A stretch of 64,000 nucleotides of DNA from Streptomyces populi (GTDB lineage Bacteria > Actinomycetota > Actinomycetes > Streptomycetales > Streptomycetaceae). Position 1 is the first letter of the stretch. The number at the start of each line of letters is the position of its first letter. Position numbers and translations under genes: made by a program. Below, piece by piece: positions 59,817 through 64,000 of this stretch. The notes under the pieces were generated by a model. The model made no database searches and had not been told where the DNA came from. It worked only from the letters and a program-made list of their open reading frames with translations. Location: the NCBI RefSeq assembly GCF_002911015.1, contig NZ_KZ626858.1, forward strand, positions 39,289 through 103,288. The letters are read 5' to 3'.

Positions 59817-61325
59817 ATGGGTTTGACTCGTGGTGTGCTCCGGATGCTCCCCCTGCTGCTCGTCGCCCTCGGTGCCGCCGGGGCGCTGCTCCTCGTGGGC
59901 TCCGTCTCGGCGTGGTGGTGGTGCGCGGCGGGCCCGCTGCTGGCGCTGACCGCGCTCGGCGGCCGGGACCTGGCGCAGCGCCGCCGCTCCGTGCTGCGCA
60001 ACTATCCGCTGATCGGCCGTCCGCCCTTCCTCGTGCACGAGCGGGCCCGGGGAGCCGAGGCCGAGGAGCCGTTCGGCACCGGGCGTGACGTGTACGTGGA
60101 CGGTCACGAGTTCCTGGAGTCCTCCATGCGCCCGGTCGAGGTGCCGGACGAACCGCCGGTCGTCCGGGTGGGCGGCCCCGATTGCACACAGCCCTACGAC
60201 ATGGCCCTCCTCAACGTCTCGGCGATGAGTTTCGGAGCCCTCTCGCCGAACGCGGTCCTGGCCCTCAACAGGGGGGCGGCGCTGGGGAGGTTCGCGCACG
60301 ACACCGGCGAGGGCGGTCTGTCGGACCATCACCTGCGCGGTGGCGGCGACCTGATCTGGGAGATCGGCACGGGGTACTTCGGCTGCCGCACCTCCGAAGG
60401 GGACTTCGAGGCACGGGAGTTCGCGGACAAGGCCGCGCTGCCCGAGGTGAAGTGCGTGTCGCTGAAGCTCTCCCAGGGAGCGGGGCCGGGGACCGGCGGT
60501 GTGCTGCCCGGCGCGAAGGTGAACGCGGAGATCGCGCGGGCGCGTGGCGTCCCCGAGGGCCGGGCCGTGGTCTCGCCCCCGTACCACCGGGTGTTCTCGA
60601 CCCCGAGGGAGCTGGTGCGGTTCGTCGCGCGGATGCGGGAGCTCGCGGGCGGCAAGCCGACGGGCTTCAAGCTGTGTGTCGGCTCGCGGCGTCAGTTCCT
60701 GGCCGTCTGCAAGGCGATGCTCGCCGAGGGGGTGACACCCGACTTCATCGTCGTGGACGGCTCGGAGGGCGGCACCGGGGCGGCGCCCGCGGAGTTCGCC
60801 GGCGGCCTCGGCACGCCGCTGACCGAGGGGCTGATCACGGTGCACAACGCGCTGGTCGGCACCGGGCTGCGCGAACGGGTGCGGATCGGCGCGAGCGGCG
60901 GGATCGCGACCGGCTCGGACATCGTCAGACGCCTTCTCCAGGGTGCCGACTACACCAACGCGGCCCGCGCGATGATGCTCGCCGTCGGCTGCGTCCGGGC
61001 CCGGCGGTGCCACACGAACACCTGCCCGGCCGGGGTGGCGACCCAGGATCCGCTCCGGGTCCGCGCACTGGACGTGGCCGACAAGTCCGAGCGGGTGCGG
61101 CGCTACCACCGCGCCACCGTGCACAGCGCGTGCCGGATCATGGCCGCGATGGGCGTGCGGGATCCCGGCGAGCTCACGCCCCACCGGCTGCTGCGGCGGG
61201 TCGGGCCGACGACGGTGAGGTCGTACGCGGAGCTCTACGAGTGGCTGCCGTCCGGGGTGCTGCTCGCCGAACCGCCCGCGACCTGGTCGGCGGACTGGGC
61301 CGCCGCCGACCCGGACTCCTTCTGA
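59817..61325 (+). CDS. FMN-binding glutamate-synthase-like membrane protein
   Basis: A 502-residue protein with two N-terminal membrane helices (LPLLLVALGAAGALLLVGSV, then WWWCAAGPLLALTALGG) and a GltB-type FMN domain. NVSAMSFGALSPNAVLALNR, HDTGEGGLSDHHLRGGGDLI and FIVVDGSEGGTGAAPAEFAG are present, as is the 3Fe-4S triad in GCVRARRCHTNTCPAGVATQ. No amidotransferase domain, so it is not a full glutamate synthase. Relative to relatives I know, the stretch after RNYPLIGRPPFLV seems about 30-40 residues short. Start ATG 59817; GTG 59769 is in frame. Confidence 0.82.
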   Translation: MGLTRGVLRMLPLLLVALGAAGALLLVGSVSAWWWCAAGPLLALTALGGRDLAQRRRSVLRNYPLIGRPPFLVHERARGAEAEEPFGTGRDVYVDGHEFLESSMRPVEVPDEPPVVRVGGPDCTQPYDMALLNVSAMSFGALSPNAVLALNRGAALGRFAHDTGEGGLSDHHLRGGGDLIWEIGTGYFGCRTSEGDFEAREFADKAALPEVKCVSLKLSQGAGPGTGGVLPGAKVNAEIARARGVPEGRAVVSPPYHRVFSTPRELVRFVARMRELAGGKPTGFKLCVGSRRQFLAVCKAMLAEGVTPDFIVVDGSEGGTGAAPAEFAGGLGTPLTEGLITVHNALVGTGLRERVRIGASGGIATGSDIVRRLLQGADYTNAARAMMLAVGCVRARRCHTNTCPAGVATQDPLRVRALDVADKSERVRRYHRATVHSACRIMAAMGVRDPGELTPHRLLRRVGPTTVRSYAELYEWLPSGVLLAEPPATWSADWAAADPDSF

Positions 61326-61355
61326 ACCGCCGAACGGCCGAGGACGCGCCGTCGG

Positions 61356-62618
61356 TCAGAAGTCGACGGGGTCGCGCACGATGGGGCAGGTCATGCAGTG
61401 GCCGCCGCCGCGCCCCCGCCCCAGCTCGGAGCCGACGATGGTGATGACCTCGACGCCGGCCTCGCGCAGCAGCGCGTTGGTCTGGGTGTTGCGGTCGTAG
61501 GTGAACACCACGCCGGGCTCCAGGGCGACGGCGTTGTTGCCGCTGTCCCACTGCTGCCGCTCGGAGGCGTACACGTCACCGCCGGTCTCGACGATCCGCA
61601 GTCCGGGCAGTCCCAGCGCCTCGGCCACGACGTCCGGGAACGCGCGTGAGCCCTCGTCGGTGATCTCGACCCCGGGAGCCTTGTCGCTCGGCCGCAGGGA
61701 GAACGTGTGCACCGAGTCCATGATGGCCGGATACAGGGTGACGAGGTCACGGTCGGCGAAGGTGAAGACGGTGTCGAGGTGCATCGCGGAGCGCAGTTTC
61801 GGCATGCCCGCGACGACGACGCGCTCGGCCGCGCCGCCCTGGAACAGAGCGGCCGCGACCTGGCTGACGGCCTGCCGCGAGGTGCGCTCGCTCATGCCCA
61901 TGAGGACGACGCCGTTGCCGACCGGCATGATGTCGCCGCCCTCGAACGTGGCCTGGCCCCAGGAGAGTTCGGGGTCGCCCCACCACACCTTGGAGCCCGC
62001 GAAGTCGGGGTGGAAGGAGTAGACCGCCTTCATCAGGAGCGTCTCGTCGTGCCGGGCCGGCCAGTAGAGCGGGTTGAGGGTCACCCCGCCGTAGAGCCAG
62101 CACGTGGTGTCGCGGGTGTAGAGGGTGTTGGGCAGCGGCGGCATGAGGTACTCGCGCACGCCGGTCGACTCGCGGGCCAGGGCGAGGTAGCCGGTGCGGA
62201 ACTCGTCGGGCAGGTCGACGGTGGAGAGTCCGCCGATCAGGTACTCGGCGAGGACGGCGGGCTCGAGGGACTCCAGGAAGGCCCGCGTGCCGTCGACGAG
62301 TCCGAGCCCGACCTCGTTCGCGGTGATCTTCCGGTCGAGGAGCCAGTCCCTCGCCACGGGCAGGGCCATGGTCTGCGCGAGCAGGTCGTGCAGTTCCACG
62401 ACCTCCACCCCGCGCCCGCGCAGCTTGTCGACGAAGTCGGCGTGGTCGCGCTGGGCGTTCTCCACCCACATCACGTCGTCGAAGAGCAGGTCGTCGGCGT
62501 TGGTGGGGGTGAGCCGGCGATGGGCGAGACCGGGTGCGCAGACCAGCACCTTGCGCAGCCTGCCGACCTCGGAGTGGACGCCGTACGCCGGACGGCCGGT
62601 GGTGTCTTGACTGGTCAC
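61356..62618 (-). CDS. arcA: Arginine deiminase
   Basis: A 420-residue arginine deiminase that converts arginine to citrulline and ammonia. The N-terminal [40 protein letters not shown] (substrate-binding Glu-Gly-Gly-Asp), [12 protein letters not shown] (catalytic His) and the C-terminal [13 protein letters not shown] with the nucleophilic Cys are all present. Length matches ArcA. It lies 33 bp downstream of an APC permease gene on the same strand, so arginine uptake or arginine/ornithine exchange plus deimination is likely. No arcB or arcC is visible in the window. Confidence 0.93.
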   Translation of the reverse strand: MTSQDTTGRPAYGVHSEVGRLRKVLVCAPGLAHRRLTPTNADDLLFDDVMWVENAQRDHADFVDKLRGRGVEVVELHDLLAQTMALPVARDWLLDRKITANEVGLGLVDGTRAFLESLEPAVLAEYLIGGLSTVDLPDEFRTGYLALARESTGVREYLMPPLPNTLYTRDTTCWLYGGVTLNPLYWPARHDETLLMKAVYSFHPDFAGSKVWWGDPELSWGQATFEGGDIMPVGNGVVLMGMSERTSRQAVSQVAAALFQGGAAERVVVAGMPKLRSAMHLDTVFTFADRDLVTLYPAIMDSVHTFSLRPSDKAPGVEITDEGSRAFPDVVAEALGLPGLRIVETGGDVYASERQQWDSGNNAVALEPGVVFTYDRNTQTNALLREAGVEVITIVGSELGRGRGGGHCMTCPIVRDPVDF

Positions 62619-62651
62619 GGTGTGCCTTTCTCCGGGCCTGGGGCCGACGGG

Positions 62652-64000
62652 TCACAGACTGATCCAGCCCAGCGCCAGGGCGACGATCCCGGTGACGGCA
62701 CCGGCGACCGAGACGACGAGGATGACCAGTTCGCGGGGCGAGAACGGCGTCCTGCCCTGCTCGCGGCGCGCCATCACGAACAGCACGGTGGCGGGCGCGT
62801 AGATGATGAAGGAGACGAGGAGGTACTTCAGCCCGGCCGCGTAGAGCAGGAAGGCCGTGTAGACGGTGGCGAGGGCGGCGACGACGAGGTCGCCGCCGAA
62901 CCGGTGCCGGGCGATCTTCAGGGCGAAGGCCGCGGCCAGCAGGAACGGGATCAGGGTCAGGGCGCTGGTCAGGTCGAGCGCGAAGTTGAAGGCGTCGTCC
63001 GAGAAGAGGGTGACGACCAGGACCGTCTGGGTGAGCACGGTGCTCAGCAGCAGCGCGGGGGCCGGCACGTCGGCCCGTGTGGAGCGGGCCAGGAAGCGGG
63101 GCATGTCCTCGTCCTTGGCCGCGACGAACAGCACCTCCGCCGCCATCAGCGTCCAGGCGAGGTACGCGCCGAGGACCGAGACGATGAGGCCGACGCTGAC
63201 GAAGACCTCGCCCCAGGTGCCGACCGCGCTCTCCAGGACTCCGGCCATCGACGGCTGTCTGAGCTCGGCGATCTCCTCGATGGGCAGCAGCCCGTACGAC
63301 ACGATCGTGACCGAGGCGAAGACGGCGAACACGCTGAGGAAGCCGAGGACGGTGGCCCGGCCGACGTCCTCGCGGCGCCTGGCGTGCCGGGAGTAGACGC
63401 TCGCCCCCTCGACGCCGAGGAACACGAACACGGTGGCCAGCATGGTGCCCTTGACCTGCTCGAACAGTGAACCGTAGGCGGCGCCGCTCCAGTTCTCGGC
63501 GAAGACGTGGGGCTTCAGGTAGAAGAGCGCCAGTACGACGAAGACGAGGATCGGGACGACCTTGGCCACGGTGACGATCCGGTTGATGGCCGCCGCTTCC
63601 TTCACTCCTCGCCGGATGAGGAAGAAGAAGGCCCACAGGCCGACCGAGGAGAGCACGATCGCGAGGACGGTGTCCCCGTCGCCGAGCGCGGGCGCGACGG
63701 CCCCGATCGTCGACATGATGAGCACCCAGTAGGTCACGTTGCCGACGCAGGCGCTGGCCCAGTAGCCGAAGGCCGAGAAGAATCCGAGGTACTCGCCGAA
63801 GCCCGCCTTGGCGTACGCGTAGACGCCCGCGTCGAGGTCGGGTCTGACGATCGCGAGCCGCTGGAAGACGAAGGCGAGCATCAGCATGCCGGTACCGGCG
63901 ACGGCCCAGGCGATCAGCGCGCCCGCCACACCCGTCTCCTGGGCGAACCGCCGCGGGAGGGAGAACACCCCGGCGCCGACCATGGAGCCGACGACCATCA
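62652..64000 (-). CDS. APC amino acid permease, arginine/ornithine antiporter-like (5' end off window)
   Basis: At least 449 residues of an APC carrier. The visible part begins MVVGSMVGAGVFSLPRRFAQ, which is the TM1 motif, so the true start lies beyond the right edge. About 12 helices follow, with EGASVYSRHARRREDVGRAT typical of ArcD-type basic amino acid/polyamine antiporters. It is co-directional with and 33 bp upstream of arcA, supporting arginine/ornithine transport. Confidence 0.88.
   Translation of the reverse strand, partial: MVVGSMVGAGVFSLPRRFAQETGVAGALIAWAVAGTGMLMLAFVFQRLAIVRPDLDAGVYAYAKAGFGEYLGFFSAFGYWASACVGNVTYWVLIMSTIGAVAPALGDGDTVLAIVLSSVGLWAFFFLIRRGVKEAAAINRIVTVAKVVPILVFVVLALFYLKPHVFAENWSGAAYGSLFEQVKGTMLATVFVFLGVEGASVYSRHARRREDVGRATVLGFLSVFAVFASVTIVSYGLLPIEEIAELRQPSMAGVLESAVGTWGEVFVSVGLIVSVLGAYLAWTLMAAEVLFVAAKDEDMPRFLARSTRADVPAPALLLSTVLTQTVLVVTLFSDDAFNFALDLTSALTLIPFLLAAAFALKIARHRFGGDLVVAALATVYTAFLLYAAGLKYLLVSFIIYAPATVLFVMARREQGRTPFSPRELVILVVSVAGAVTGIVALALGWISL

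Noticed and set aside
1..64000. tRNA, rRNA, CRISPR, IS elements, prophage or replication origin
   Set aside because: No cloverleaf, regular spaced repeats, transposase, integrase or DnaA-box cluster was recognised by eye; a tRNA or Rfam search would be decisive.

Overview
The window reads as a chromosomal segment of a Streptomyces or a close relative. Base composition is very GC-rich with G/C-biased third codon positions, GTG and TTG starts are frequent, and the segment carries a long LAXTG-anchored chaplin, a ten-helix GGDEF/EAL protein, a DUF4232 lipoprotein and many GC-only hairpins. I saw no tRNA, rRNA, CRISPR array, insertion sequence or integrase.

Layout. 1-13 kb: a lipid-modification operon (FAD oxidoreductase, DUF1365, cyclopropane synthase running off the left edge) with an MBL-fold hydrolase divergent from a TetR repressor over paired operators; then an acyl-CoA ligase, a GNAT, an amino-acid permease divergent from an atypical ROK regulator, a secreted hydrolase-like protein and a small membrane stress protein. 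12-14.6 kb: GNAT and VOC genes.

14.8-39.8 kb: a catabolic island almost entirely on the minus strand. Its left part (gntR, galB-, galC- and galD-like genes, an extradiol dioxygenase, an aromatic-acid MFS transporter) looks like a gallate or 4-oxalomesaconate pathway controlled by a GntR protein with a clear palindromic operator. Its right part has a second extradiol dioxygenase, two aldehyde dehydrogenases, a fumarylacetoacetate-hydrolase-family enzyme, an alpha/beta hydrolase, a ThDP enzyme, an amidohydrolase, an LhgO-like oxidase, a MetE-like protein, a LysR regulator and a sugar-type ABC importer. Several of these units share a second palindrome (GCGCAA-N7-TTGCG), which suggests one regulon. 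The substrates are not known from sequence.

40-50.5 kb: cupin, an EF-G paralogue with a possible leader peptide, a DUF4232 lipoprotein, a secreted trypsin-like protease with five C-terminal repeats, an MBL hydrolase, galE and a GH15 hydrolase.

50.8-56 kb holds the most unusual locus: one uninterrupted frame encodes ten membrane helices, PAS, GGDEF and EAL domains and then a complete PLP-dependent alpha-oxoamine-synthase-like domain. A methyltransferase gene overlaps its 3' end. This suggests a link between c-di-GMP turnover and synthesis of a small molecule.

56-64 kb: GNAT, chaplin, secreted tripeptidyl-peptidase-like hydrolase, FMN/Fe-S glutamate-synthase-like protein, arginine deiminase and an amino-acid permease cut by the right edge.
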